Shown piece after piece: positions 43,802-56,349 of a stretch of 64,000 nt of DNA (the stretch's first letter is position 1; each line of letters starts with the position of its first letter). Where the stretch lies: positions 23,412,617 through 23,476,616 of the forward strand of contig OX638132.1 in assembly GCA_951804985.1 (NCBI GenBank). The letters run 5' to 3'. Source of the DNA: Dryomyza anilis (taxonomy: Eukaryota > Arthropoda > Insecta > Diptera > Dryomyzidae). The notes beneath the pieces were generated by a model. The model ran no database searches. It saw only the letters and a list, made by a program, of their open reading frames with translations, and was not told the DNA's origin. Position numbers and translations under genes: made by a program.

Positions 43802-44972
43802 ATAGCTTGAAACTAATTTTGGGACCAATTGTCAGCGATTTAAATGTATTCCATGTCATGCAGTTTTTGTTTTTCGTTCTTTTTTTTGCAGTATTTGACA
43901 ACCAAAGAAAAAAAACCAACTCATTATTTTTCTTTTACACGTGCTGTTACTAACAGATGCTTTTAACTAATGCCAACGGATTGCATTCACTTAATTTCAG
44001 TTGCTGTCGACTCACCTTGAAGCCCTGTGACAAGTATTTAAGGCGTGAATTACCCTCTGGCTGCCGGGCTAACTGTAATGTGTAGCTGCCGGCGCATAAT
44101 TCAATTCATTCCCTTCGTAATTTACGCATCCTTGAGCTGATAAACGGTCTCGGTGCTACGTGCATTTCGAGCATGTATCCCATGCATAGCAACTTGCAGA
44201 TCCAACAGACACAGCCCCATGTGACCTATACACATGTGTCAAAAACACATGCAACAAAAACGAATTCGACACAAACACGAGCATCGGAGCGGAGTTGAGT
44301 TCTCTGTGAGCTTTTAATGCAAAAGTCATGCAAGGTTGAGGAAAGAACTACGTATGTCGATTATAGTAACGTATTTCAGTTGATGAAAATCTACGCATTT
44401 TGACTACACTGATAACAATTAATAAAAATATTAAAAATTAGGTAATTAATTTCAAAATGTGACAATAAAATTTTGAAAAATTTCAACAAATTTTTTTTTT
44501 TTTTTATATATTAATTCTAAAAAATCTGCTATATTTTAATACGTAAAAAAAATCACCTCAAATACGCTGGACGTACATTTTTTCGGTTTTATTTGTTTGA
44601 TTGAAAATTGATGAAATATGTTTCAAAGATACTAAAAATAAAAATAAAAAAAGGTTACATTTTTTTTATATATATATTTTTTTTTTGATATTTTACTTAT
44701 ATTTTTCAAAAAGTAAAAAATGCCTTTTTTCTTTTGGGTGATATTGAAAAAAGTCCATGTTTTTCAAAATTTAGATTTTGAAAGGTTCATAACTTCTGTC
44801 AGTTAAAAGTAATTAGGCTAAAATTTACTTTATGTTATAGCTGAATAAATACCCTTTTACCCATACTCACTCTTACTGCCGGGACGTCCCGGCGCTGGCC
44901 ACTATAGGCGTTGTAGCTGAATTTAGTCGACATTTTTGAATTTGAATGCTTTCCACCAAAAGCCGTCAACAT
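43802..44972. other. Spacer; no gene recognised
   Basis: 43960-44360 is GC-richer, non-repetitive sequence that could be regulatory or a diverged exon. 44500-44720 is AT low complexity. About 44790-44950 holds a repeat related to 47180-47290 (shared GCTGAATTTAGTCGA). Confidence 0.4.
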
Positions 44973-45420
44973 TTTTATACCCTACACTAAGAGTGAAAGG
45001 GTATATTCAGTTTGGTACGCCGTTTGTAACACCCAGAAGGAAGCATCTCCGGTATGGAAAAGTATATATATTCTTGATCAGCATGACCTCCTGAGTCGAT
45101 TTAGCGATGTCCGTCTGTCCGTCTGTCTGTCCGTCTGTCTGTCCGTCTGTCTGTCTGTCTGTCTGTCTGTTGAAATCCCTAAGACTTTTAAAATTGAAGA
45201 GCTAGATAAATGAAACTTATAACTTAGATTACTAATATACCTACGCTGTATGTGCGAAAAAATTGGCGAGATCGGTCCATTGTGACCTATGATCCGACCA
45301 CTTATGTTCAATTTATTCAATTATAGTCGGCTTAGACCGACTATAATTTTGATAATCCGAACTATCATAATTACACCTACTTTAAAATTTCCCATGTGAT
45401 CTAACCTTCCCAACTGGTTT
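44973..45420 (+). mobile_element. mini-me/DINE-like element, copy 2 (internally deleted)
   Basis: Begins TTTATACCCTACACTAAGAG, carries (GTCY)n at about 45109-45170, the hairpin TATAGTCGGCTTAGACCG and the end CTTCCCAACTGGTT. Compared with 59165-59876 it lacks about 250 bp in the middle (junction near 45310). Confidence 0.8.
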
Positions 45421-47646
45421 ACGTTGAAATTGATTTTAACGTTGTTACGAGCCTGCAAGTTCAATTAAGTCCCGGCTAAGGATGGGTTCTGGAACAGGTT
45501 CATAAGCTAATTTTTCTGTTTATCAATTCATTTTCATAAACGTTAACTACACAAAAACCAAGCAAAACATTCATACTGTCATGAGGTATCTTGATGTTAT
45601 TAGATACCCCTGGTCCTAGCCCACCCCATTCAGACAAGTCTGACCATGGTTATTGCTTGACCATATATGCAATAACCCCTAATGTGAATTACAATTAAAA
45701 ATATTTGTGCTAATCTGTCTTCATTTTGTTTAGTTCCCTCCTCCTCAAAAATAAACTTAGTCACTCATTTCTAATTTCGTTTCAATTTTCATTTAATACA
45801 TGAAAAATTCATAATTATTCAAATAATAAACTAAACATTAATGACAAATTGAACAAACTTAGTAAATTATATATAGATTTAGATATTTACATAATTAAGT
45901 TAAATATTTATTAATATATTAAAGTAAAATATTAATTTAGAAAATTAAAATTTACGATTAAGTTAAACAAAATTGAAGTTTATGATTAGGAAAAATTTAA
46001 TTTAACGAAAAAAATTAGCAAAGAAAAAAAAAATGGTGTCAATTCACACTGTTATTAGTTAAATATCATTTTATTGTAATGACTAAAATTTATTTATCCA
46101 TTCTTATGTTGTTTTATTTTGCACAATAAATCATAATTTAGAAACAAAAGAGAAAACTTACTTATTTTGATTCATTTAAGAATGTCCGCATCTATAAAAT
46201 TTAAAAAGCATCGTCCATTTATGTCCGTTGAGCGCTCAATGACTTGCCAATGCGAAAATTTCATTTTGTTCTAAAAGATTGTAGAAATATGGATTAATAA
46301 ATTATAATTAATATTTAAAGAAACTAAATTAAATACTTTGCTAAATTTTATATACTAATTAAGTTACATTACGTTAAATTAAATATTAAATAGTATTTAA
46401 AAAAAAAATTAATTAAGTCATGAGAATAAAAACAAATAATTTATGATACAAATATAAGCAATTTATATGATGAAAAAGTCACGTCCATGATGATAACTGC
46501 ATGAAGATCCTCTGCCTACATAGGGCTGATGTAGTAATGGTGTGCGATAATTTCACCTAGATGTATGTGTGATTTGGTGACGTCATGTGCTCGTGGTCAA
46601 TAATGAAAATTATCTGCGTTTAGTGGCGGTATACGTGCAATGCGAAATATTCAAAATGAGAACTTCCAACTTCCGCTATGATATTATTTGCAACAATTTG
46701 ATGACGTCATAGAATTCGTGAACGCAACAAGATGTGCACGGAAAACTGCTGGATTTTAGATGCGTTAGTGTAAATGCATGATTTTGAAGAATTTGCACTT
46801 TCGACGCACTGCACCTTCAACGCACTGCATTTCGACGCACTGTACCTTCAACGCACTGCACTTCCAACGAACTACCAGCGCTGGTAATTACCGAACACTG
46901 TTAGTTAGATGCACAATCTAATATCTTCGTTCGCCGTAAATTTTCAAAAAAAACAATTTTCAAAATCAGCAGAAAGTAAAAATACGTCTTATTTTCTCCA
47001 TCCCCATTTTAAAAAATTTCATTTGACAATTTTTTAAAATTTCAAAATTATTATTTTTTTTTTTTTTTACAAAGTAGAAACTAGTAAAGTGGAGACATTT
47101 GCCACAACGTAAAGCAAAATATATACCATTTATACCATACCCAATATTACTATCGAATAGTACGAACCTCGGTCGATATGGACGTTAAAGCTGAATTTAG
47201 TCGAAATTTTTGAATTTGAATATTCATAGCTCAAAACTCTCATAGCAAAAAAGATAAAATTAATTTTAGGTTAAAGCTATATAAATACTCTTTCAAGCTA
47301 TACCAATTTAAAACATATTTCGTCAATTTCCGCATTCAAAACTATTGACTACATCAAAAGATACAAATACGCTGTGCGTCGGTCGCGTTCTTGTTTTTCT
47401 CAAAATGTCCCAGCGTAAGACACCGCTATAATATTAAACAAATAATTTAATCAGATAAAACAAAAGGGGAATGGTACAACCCCATAATTTAAAACGCTGT
47501 ACGTCCGCGCTAATTTTTCGATTTCAGTAAAATTTAAAGTTAAATAAAATTGAATATACTTCAGACTATATTAGTATTGAGCAATATTCAAATAAATTTG
47601 TATTCAAATAACCAATTCAAACAAAATTGTATTCATTAGTTTTTAA
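45421..47646. other. AT-rich spacer; no gene recognised
   Basis: Two perfect TGACGTCA palindromes at 46578-46585 and 46702-46709. A short array of CGACGCACTGCACCTTCAA-like words lies at about 46795-46870. 47180-47290 repeats part of 44790-44950. Confidence 0.4.
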
Positions 47647-47658
47647 ATCATTATACGA

Positions 47659-49071
47659 AAAACGTTATCTAGACCTCCCGTTCCTTGGTGGAACGCTTGT
47701 CTTGAAACCTTGCGCAAGGATTCCAGAAAGCTTCTAAATAGGGCCCTAAGGAGCAACTTATACTCTGACTGGTTTCTTTATCGAGCTAAGCAGAAAGAGT
47801 ATAAGAAACGAATTCGTAAATCGAAAAGTGTTTCCTATAAAGACTTCTGCAGTAGCATCGAATCCTGCAGTGAGACTAGCAGATTGGTCAAGTTTCTTAA
47901 AAGAGACCGAACTGCTCGACTGCACTCACTTCGGAGACCTGATGGCTCGTATACTGAGTCTAAGACAGAGGCACTCAGTGTCCTAGTTGAGACTCACTTT
48001 CCGGGAAATCAAATCCACATAGGTCCACTTTGTAATCCCAGCACTGGGGACTGCAATAACAACTCTAATGTGACAAAACATGACTGGCAGGTTGCCAGAT
48101 TGGTTGTATACGATGAAGCTATCCAATACGCAGTGGCCTCTTTTGATGGCTTCAAGTCCCCTGGACCGGATGGCATCTACCCAGTCATGCTACAGGAAGG
48201 TATAACCCAATTGCTACCATGCCTAAAGAAGATCTTTAGAGCAAGTCTCGCATGGGCATACATTCCGACATCCTGGCGTTTAGTTAAAGTAGCCTTCATT
48301 CCTAAAGTTGGAAGAGAAGACTATTCCATAGCCAAGAGCTTCAGACCCATTAGTATGATGTCCTTCATACTAAAGTGTCTAGAAAGACTAGTTGAGCTGC
48401 ACATCAGAAAAACATCGCTGTCAAGGTACCCACTATCATCAAGACAACATGCCTACCAACGTGGAAAATCCTGTGAAACAGCATTGCAACATCTGGTTGG
48501 CCGGATCGAGTATGCTTTTCAGAGGAAGATGTACGTGATGGGCATATTTGTTGACATCGAGGGTGCTTTTGATAATGCGACTTTTGATGGAATGTGTGCC
48601 GCAGCTAGAAGGCATGGAATAGATGAAACATTGGTCAAATGGCTAAGGTCAATGCTAATGTTTAGGACCATCACTTCGGAGGCGGAGTGCGGTCAGTATA
48701 TTATGGCAGGGGTGAATAGAGGTTGTCCTCAAGGAGGCGTTCTCTCCCCCCTGCTCTGGTGTATGCTGGTTGACTCTCTAGTCAACGATCTCGATGGACC
48801 AGCTGTCTATTCCCAGGCCTATGCAGATGATGTTGCCATTCTTGCCACAGGCTTTTCCCTCAATGAGGTCTGTGTTAAAACACAAAACTCGTTGAACCGA
48901 ATTGACAGCTGGTGTACTGCAAACGGACTTTCCGTCAACCCTCACAAAACAGGGATATTTCTCTTCACTAGGAAAATAATAATGACAGGATTATCTCTAC
49001 CAGTACTTAAGGGTGTCACTATTCCTCTGTCTAACGAAGTAAAATATCTGGGCTTAACTCTAGATAGTTAA
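47659..49071 (+). pseudogene. Non-LTR reverse transcriptase, truncated and interrupted
   Basis: The frame is open from 47659 without an ATG. RT motifs in order: SPGPDGIYP (about 48160), FRPISMMS (about 48340), FVDIEGAFDN (Asp in the first catalytic position), NRGCPQGGVLSPLLW and YADDVAIL (catalytic YADD, about 48820). An in-frame TAA at 49069-49071 ends it, and reading in the same frame resumes directly afterwards (LLWIKHVENKISRALNAFW), so this is a nonsense mutation and not a natural end. Confidence 0.92.
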
Positions 49072-50416
49072 CTACTTTGGATAAAACATGTTGAAAATAA
49101 AATTTCGCGAGCATTGAATGCCTTCTGGCAATGCAGAGGAATTTTTGGGAAGACATGGGGCTATCGCCGAGCAAAACCTTATGGATTTACACGGCAATGA
49201 TAAGACCGATGATATCATATTCATCGGTAGTCTGGAGGAACAAGCTGTCGCGATTCAGAGAACCGTGTGTCTGGGTGTTACGGGTGCCTTTCCCACTACA
49301 CCTGGTCCAGCACTGAATGCAATCTTAAACCTACCACCACTTGACATCTTCATCAGAGGCGAAGCCATGAAAGGCTGCTGGAGACTAAAACGAGGTGGTT
49401 TCTGGTTTAATGTTCCCTGGAATATCTCTGACATTGCACTTGACACTCCATTAGACACCTGTCTACTGGAGATGCCCTCTGATGCAATGATAACAGAAAT
49501 ATTACCAAGACGAAATTTTGAGGTCTGCCAACCTGACATTCAAGACTGGCTTACGCCTGACTGTGAGCCAGGTAGAGGGTCACACCGCATTTTCACAGAC
49601 GGCTCCAGAACCGATCAGGGATCTGGTGCTGGAGTGTTTGTGGAACCGGATGACCGCAGACTTCACTTCGCCTTAGGCGACAATGCCTCGGTATTTCAAG
49701 CCGAAGTCTATGCTATACTTATGGCTATGGACTACATTGCGGATAATAGATGGCAGAACAGGGCTATATCAGTTTGCAGCGATAGTCAGGCTGCTCTTAT
49801 GGCTTTGAACAACCAGGTCATCACATCCAAAATTGTACGTCAATGCAGATCACGTCTCAATTGTGTTGGTAAATACAATACACTGAAACTGATTTGGGTG
49901 CCGGGCCATAAAGGAGTTTCGGGCAATGAAACATCTGACGAACTAGCACGTGCTGGATCTGAGGATAATCCATTTGGACCAGAACCTGTGCTTGGACTAC
50001 CTGCATCTACGGGAAAATTCGTCATCAGCTCTTGGGTCGCCTCCGCACACAAGAGCAGATGGCTGAATGAGACGAAATGCAGATTCTCCAAGCTCATGAC
50101 ACCGACGATAACCAAAAGATCTGCCTCGTTTCTACTTTCCTTAAGTAGAAAGGAGTGCAGAAAACTGACGGGACTTCTAACGGGACACAACGCATGTGAA
50201 AAACACATGAACGCAATCGGCCTGGCCGAAAGCGCCTTATGTTCTGCCTGCTACGAAGAAACTGGCACCACAGAGCACTATCTCTGTGACTTTCCAGCAT
50301 TTTCTAGAATTAGAAGGCAGGTCTTTGGCACAGACGTGATGAGAGAGGATCAGCTTCACTCTCTATCACACAATAGCCTTCTTAGATTCAATAATGAATC
50401 TAAGAAGTATCATTAA
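49072..50416 (+). pseudogene. Non-LTR pol C-terminus: RNase H and CCHC-like region
   Basis: Continues the polyprotein after the nonsense codon. The frame changes near 49158 (about one base lost) and again near 49240. From there it runs open to 50416. RNase H motifs: FTDGSRTDQGSGAG (Asp), FQAEVYAIL (Glu), CSDSQAAL (Asp) and GNETSDELAR (Asp), so all four acidic positions are present. The C-terminal CSACYEETGTTEHYLC segment is the Cys/His motif usual at the end of such polyproteins. Confidence 0.9.
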
Positions 50417-50511
50417 AAACCAGGGAACTGGGTCACAGCACAATGGATATAACCCTGTCTGAGTGCAGTGGCTCTATTTATTTTTTATCCCACATTATAA
50501 AAAAAAAAAAA
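50417..50511 (+). other. 3' UTR and poly(A) tail of the non-LTR element
   Basis: Short UTR ending in about 14 A residues just before the TSD. Confidence 0.85.
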
Positions 50512-50629
50512 ATCATTATACAAACAAACAATTTTCAATCATTTATTCCTTATTTGAACTTTCAATTACAATTTTTTTATTCAAGCAAATTTATTCAAAT
50601 AAATTATTTGTGAATAAAAATTATTTTTC

Positions 50630-51215
50630 CCTTCTTTAAAAGGTACGTAAAGTTGAAATTTACAAAAACTAAAATACTATTTTGACTTTGTCATTGATTT
50701 TATTAAAATTTCGTTACGGATCACTCCATTTTTTCTAATTTATAATGATAGATTAGTTCATTCCCAGTACTTTATAATCATTAAAGTGATTTTAAACTGG
50801 TAAGGTATGCTGCAGAGAAAATTAAACAGTATCTTGTGATTTGGTGACTGAAATTTAAAAAAAAAAAAAAATCGAAATAAACGAGAAATAATTTTAAAAA
50901 TTTATAAAAATTATAATCATTATCATATTATATAATTTCTGATCATATTTCCAAACATAATAATTTTTGCTTTTATTTCAACCACCAAATCACAAGACCC
51001 GCCACTGTTTAATTATTTCTGCAGCATTTCCTACTAAGGCAAAACACTCTGTGATTATTATGAAAATACTGGGAATGAACTGGTATATCAATATAAATTG
51101 AAAAAAAATGGGGTGATCGACAACGACAATTTGAAAAAAAAAATAAATGTTATACATCAAAATTTGTGTTTTTTTTTTAATTCAAATTTACGTACATTTT
51201 AGGAAATGAAGAAGT
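50630..51215. mobile_element. Foldback element, related to 54996-55470
   Basis: The two arms (about 50630-50860 and 50985-51215) are inverted, diverged copies. Landmarks are GGATCACTCCATTTTTTC against GAAAAAAAATGGGGTGATC, and TTCATTCCCAGTA against TACTGGGAATGAA. The right arm continues to about 51480 in sequence shared with 54996-55190. Confidence 0.65.
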
Positions 51216-52960
51216 CATGCGGTTCTAAGATGTGGTATATCATTGGAAAGGTAATTTGGTTTTATAAAGCACGAGTAATAAATTGATACTTATTTATGAA
51301 CAGATTATACTTGATAACCAATTTTTATTTTCTAGTTTATGTCAGTAATATTCATCTCTTAAAAATCCAGTATCTTAAACGGGGTGTGAAGTTAGACATT
51401 TTCTCATTTTTTGAGTCACTGAATGACCACATTAATTACTAACATCGATGAACCAAATACCCTGTATAACGGGAGGACATAACTATAAAAGTTTTAGAAG
51501 CAAATTTAAATTACGTAAATTATATATATTTTATATTCTCATGCACATAGCAATTGGAGAACTATTATATAGTTCCAAACTAAGTAATGCTATGTAAACT
51601 TAGACGAGCATTAGATATATGGGTGAAAATTTGTCAACCGTACCCGCTTCAAATATTTATTGCTTCCGATTTGAATGAAATTTGGTGAACATGTAATATA
51701 AGGGGACCCCATTAAAACCTGTTAAGGAGGATGGGATTGTAAGAATGGTTGTCAATATATTGGGGTTTAACTGTTGCTTGTTATTTCTTTCTTTTACTGT
51801 ATTAATCGCTTTTATGTTTTATTTTGCGATCTTCGTCTGTAAGCGCTATTTATTTGAAGAAAACAACGACGAGTTCTTTTTCTTTTTTATAGTCAATATA
51901 CTAACTTATTAAAATTTATAAAAATATATCTTGTTCTATTTTTAAAACTTAGTAACATTTTTTCTTAATATTCAGTTGATAAGTTCTAGATTTTTAGTAG
52001 AATTATTAGCCGTTTAGTCGACGAAGCAAAAAAAGAATATAGAAATTTATTATATCAATAGGATTTAAAATTGTTCTAAAATAGCAGATTCCACAAATAT
52101 TTTTCAATCAGCACTGTATTTCTATACATCTTCTCTAATTTTAAATTATTTCAAAACTTATTAAATATATTCCCATATGTTTTATCATATGGGAATTTAG
52201 TTGCCGCATTATGATTGTTATCTCCATTTAAATGGGACCTGCAACATCAAATATTGTTGTGGGTGCTGAACAAAGAGCACCAGCAGCAGGAAAGGAACAA
52301 TGCCACTATATTTACATGCATAAATACGCATTTATTTGGCATATAAATAAGTCCTATTGCAATATACAAAGCGCCAATTTAAATGATATGTCCGCCTGGC
52401 ACTGATTGCTGTTATTGCTGCTATCGCATTATTGCTGCTGTTGTCACTGACTGCATTTGTTGTTGAGGCTGTTGTGTTGCTATTGTGTTGCTATTGCTCT
52501 GTGCTCATTAAATTATTGAAAATGCCTATTTACAACATTTGCATAGCAAATATTTGCATAAATATGCATTCGGTCCAATGTTAATTTGCAAAGTTAGTTA
52601 AATTTGAACCTCCGGCTGAATTGTTTCACTTATTTGTATAGATTTGTGCATCACATCTCATCTGATCACATATAGCATGTTACTGATACTATGATTACAA
52701 AATCATTTTTGTTTTGCTCTTTTTTCATATTTTGTCCGAAATAACCAACGGCTTAACAAGCACTTCGATTAGTTCAGAATATATGACATTTCGTAATATT
52801 TATCAACAGCTCGTGTGTAATTACAATAGCTGCAACTGCCTAGGGTTACGTATGTAATTGGAAAACATTGAACGTGGAGTATATAGTACACATCTATTGC
52901 CAATTTAATTTAAAATTATTTTGAAATGAAATCAAGAAAAATTAAATTTTATGATTTTAT
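51216..52960. other. Spacer; no gene recognised
   Basis: 51240-51480 is repeat sequence shared with 54996-55190 (inverted). 52200-52640 is GC-richer, with CAG/TTG-rich words at about 52405-52500, possibly unique regulatory DNA. No supported reading frame. Confidence 0.4.
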
Positions 52961-54115
52961 ATGTTACTGGTTGGACCCGTGCACAACTCGTGCAAGATTT
53001 TGTATGGAGCAATTTTATTAATATAAAAAACATTTTTATTTTATATATCGCTGTGGACCTTTTTTATTGGTTTTATAAAAGTAGTTATCAAAACAAAAAT
53101 AATACTCAGCGAAAACAACTTTTCTCAAAGACAATTCTTTCTCAAATTGTGCTTCTCGTAGAATTCTTCCTCGTAGAATATTTCGACGTAGAATGAGTGA
53201 GTTTTAATGTGGTGAGTTTAAGTCTGGTGAGTTTTGGTGTGGTGATTTTTAGTGTGGTGAGTTTTAGTGTGGTAAATTTTAGTGTGGTGAGTTTTAGAGT
53301 AGTGAATTTTAGTGTGGTCAGTTTTAGTGTGGTGAGTTTTAGTGTGGTGAATTAAAGTGTGGTGGGTTTTAGTGTGGTGAATTTTAGGGTGAATTTTATT
53401 GTGGCGAGTTTTAGTGTGGTGAGTATTAGTGTGGTGAGTTTTAGTGTGGTGAATTATAACGTGGTGGCTTTTAGTGTGGTGAATTTTAGGGTGAATTTTA
53501 GTGTGGCGAGTTTTAGTGTGGTGAGTTTTAGTGTGACAAATTTCATTGTGATGAGTTTTAGTGTAGTGAATTTGAGTGTGCTGAGTTTTAGTGTGGTGAA
53601 TTTAAGTGTGACAAATTTCATTGTGATGAGTTTTAGTGTAGTGAATTTTAGTGTGCTGAGTTTTAGTGTAGTGAATTTTAGTGTGATGAGTTTTTGTGTG
53701 GTGAGTTTTAGTGTGGTGAGTTTTAGAGTGGTGAGTTTTAGTGTGGTGAGTTTTAGTGTTGTCAATTTTATTGTTGTGAGTTTTAGTATGTTGAGTTTTA
53801 GTGTTGTTAGTTTTTTTTTCTTTCTTTTTTTTTGTTTTTCCTTTAGTTTGGATTTTAGTTATATGTGATTGCTTTTGTTTTTCTATTTTTGCTTTTGTTT
53901 TGTTTTGTGCTTTTGCTTTTAATTTTTTTTTTTGTATTTGAGTTTTTTGTTTCATGTTCGTAGCTGGTGAAAGTCCCGAGTTATATCGTATTGAAAGTTT
54001 AGGTTGTCCAATGCCGCTCATATATAGCCTATCATTCCTTCCAGACCCTACAGCATATGTGGTAAAAATTTCAAGAAAATCGGATAAGTCGTTTCAGAGG
54101 AATGAAGTGCAATTA
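52961..54115 (+). mobile_element. Minisatellite-bearing dispersed element, copy B
   Basis: Starts with TGGTTGGACCCGTGCACAAC, followed by the GTAGAATTCTTCC-type degenerate array, the 15-bp array, a T-rich stretch (53810-53950), and a tail with CCGAGTTATATCGT and AAATTTCAAGAAAATCGG. Same order as copies C and, in reverse, A and D. Confidence 0.6.
53190..53815. repeat. 15-bp minisatellite, unit GTGAGTTTTAGTGTG
   Basis: About 41 imperfect units, the complement of the array at 1-735. Confidence 0.9.
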
Positions 54116-54995
54116 CAATTCAATCGAAATTGATTAAATTTGTATACAGATTAAAATAATATATTAATGGATCCAAATCGAATACTTTCTAAAATGGCAT
54201 CGCTAAACAAATGAAAATAAATATGGCTTAATTGCATATGCTATTGTAACCATCACAATGAAATTGTTGTTAGGTTTAAGTGGCTATAGAAATAAAAAAA
54301 AACTTAAACAAAAAAAATATATATAAAAGTCTCACAATAATCTTTTGTTTTCAGCTGCAACCGGAGTAACAAAACAAAAGCGAACAAATAAATCACAAAT
54401 GTTAACAGAAAATCTGTTTTCTGCATTTATTGCCTGGAATAAACCGCAGCAGCAAACAATAAAACAGCAACAACACAACAAAAATTCCAACAAATACAAA
54501 AACTTAAAAAAAAATAATAAAAAGTGGCAATAAAACGACGTCAAAGCGCCACCTTAGGGCCTTTTTATGTTTTTTTCTGTAATTTTTTTGTGTTATTATT
54601 GTTGCTGCTGCTGTTGGTTTAGTTGCTGATGTGTTTAGTTGTTTTGTGTTTTTTTTTTATTGTTCTTGCTGGTGTTTCAAAAGCTTCACTGTAGCCACAC
54701 AAAGTGTTAACAATAAAGAGAACTTTAACGCAACCACCACCTACAACAAATCCACGCCAACAATAGCACGAGCAACACTAAAAACAATGGTGCGCCAAAT
54801 ACCATAACCACCGGCGGCTAGTCGGCACCCTTTGTACATCAAAATGTCCTTGCATCATTTATCCGGTGAAATCTGACAAACTTACAAAAGACGTTGAACG
54901 AGTCACAATTAAAGTACAAACATTTTTATATAACAAATACTTTATTATAAAATCGTGTTAACCATGAAAACATAAATAAAATTATATATGTTTTT
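54116..54995. other. Spacer with CAA-rich sequence; no gene supported
   Basis: A 62-codon frame at 54345-54533 follows a polypyrimidine/CAG that looks like a splice acceptor, but its glutamine/asparagine/lysine-rich content is low complexity. I do not call an exon. Confidence 0.35.
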
Positions 54996-55470
54996 TATTT
55001 ATACAACGTGTTTGGTTAATCGATCTCAATAATTCAGTGGGTCATTTTGTGACTCTAAAAATAAGAAGATGGAAAGTAAAAATATCTAATTTTGCACCCA
55101 GTTTAAGATACAGGGTGTTTTACAGATGCATATTACTCTCATAATTTAGTCAATAAAATTTCTTATATAGTATAATCTGTTCATAAATAAATACAAAATT
55201 TTTAAGTTTAATTCTAGAACTGTTTAATTATTTCAGCAGGATAACCTACCAGATTAAAATCACTGCAATTGGTAAGAAACTAAATTAGAGATAAAATGGA
55301 GTGATCCGTACCAAAATTTTGAGAAAACCGAAGACAAAGTAAATATTTGGATTTTATATTTATTAATTTACCTTGTACCTTTTAAAAAAGGAAGAAATCA
55401 TGGAGTTTGAATATGTGTACACGATTTAAAAAGTAATTTGATTCTCTAAAATATGAGTTAAAAATATATA
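54996..55470. repeat. Dispersed repeat related to 50985-51480
   Basis: The left part (54996-55190) matches 51260-51480 inverted. The right part (55205-55430) matches the 50985-51215 arm directly (ACTGTTTAATTATTTC, ATGGAGTGATCCGTA). It contains ACAGGGTGTTT words near 55131. Confidence 0.6.
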
Positions 55471-55477
55471 TTCATAC

Positions 55478-56245
55478 TAGCTGGACCCGTGCACGACTCG
55501 TGCAAAGATTTTGTGAATGCGAGTGATGTGAATGAAGTGATTTTATTAATATAAAGAACATTTTTATTATTTATAGCAGGGACCCGTGCTACGCTGTGAA
55601 CGTTTTTTATTGGTGGTCTAAATGATGTAAAAAAACAAAATAATTCTCCGCAAAAACTACTTTTATCAAGGACAATTCTCCCTCAGACTGTGCTTCCCCG
55701 TAGAATTCTTCCCCGTAGAACGTTTTCCCGTAGAATTCTTCCCGGTACAATTCTTCCCCGTATAAATATTCCTTGTAGAGTTTTTCCAAGTAGAAGCTTT
55801 AGTTTAGTGAGTTTTAGTGTGGTGAGTTTCGGGGTGGTGAGTTTCGAGTAGTGAGTTTCGGTATGGTAAATTTTGGTGTGGTTTATTTTGGCGTTTCTAC
55901 CAGTAGAAGTATTAGTGTGGTGAGTTTTAGTGTCGTGAAATTCGCTGATGTGAGTTTAAAGAATTTGGGGTTGTTGGTATACCCAGTGTGATATATCTTA
56001 ATATCACCATAATAACTGTTGACATACACCATCTTGAAATGTATCTTCTGTGGGGGATGCCACACCCAATTGTCCAATACCGCTAACTTTCGGCGAGACT
56101 GTTTAAAAAGGATTAGTATAACGTTGACTAAAATTTCATTCAATTTGCTCTCCCAGTTGCGGATATAATGTGTTTTTAATTTTTGGATTGTATGGAAGGT
56201 GCCACGCCCAGTTCACCAATCTCTCCGAGATATAGCCTGCACGAA
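55478..56245 (+). mobile_element. Minisatellite-bearing dispersed element, copy C
   Basis: Clear start ACTAGCTGGACCCGTGCACG, degenerate GTAGAATTCTTCCCCG-type array (55695-55800), short 15-bp array, then GAGTTTAAAGAATTTGGGG and a tail ending around GCCACGCCCAGTTCACC. It gives the best view of the full element order. Confidence 0.62.
55803..55945. repeat. 15-bp minisatellite, short array
   Basis: About 8-9 diverged units of GTGAGTTTTAGTGTG, some with TTTCGG in place of TTTTAG. Confidence 0.75.
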
Positions 56246-56349
56246 TACAACATACATATTATGTCGAATTCTATTCAATTCGGTTTAGTGTCAGTAATAT
56301 ACATCTTTTAAACACCCTGTTTCTTAACCTGGTTGCAAAATTAGACATT

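Larger units (their letters stand above)
47657..50511 (+). mobile_element. Non-LTR retrotransposon with RNase H, 5'-truncated
   Basis: 2.86 kb ending in a poly(A) run at about 50498-50511 and flanked by ATCATTATAC on both sides (47647-47656, 50512-50521). It starts within the linker before the RT domain (PWWN...LR motif), so the endonuclease and any ORF1 are missing. RT and RNase H placed on one polyprotein are features of LOA/I/R1-like groups; the exact clade is uncertain. Single nonsense and frameshift lesions show it is dead. Confidence 0.92.

Noticed and set aside
47710..47712. Natural start codon of the non-LTR RT frame
   Set aside because: The codon is TTG, and coding similarity continues upstream to about 47659; the element is simply 5'-truncated.
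49118..49240. ATG at 49118 as the start of a separate RNase H gene
   Set aside because: The first 40 codons are out of frame with the polyprotein; the RNase H frame is entered only after a frameshift lesion.
54345..54533. Exon after a splice acceptor-like site
   Set aside because: Only a CAG after a T-rich tract; the encoded peptide is low complexity and has no partner exon in view.
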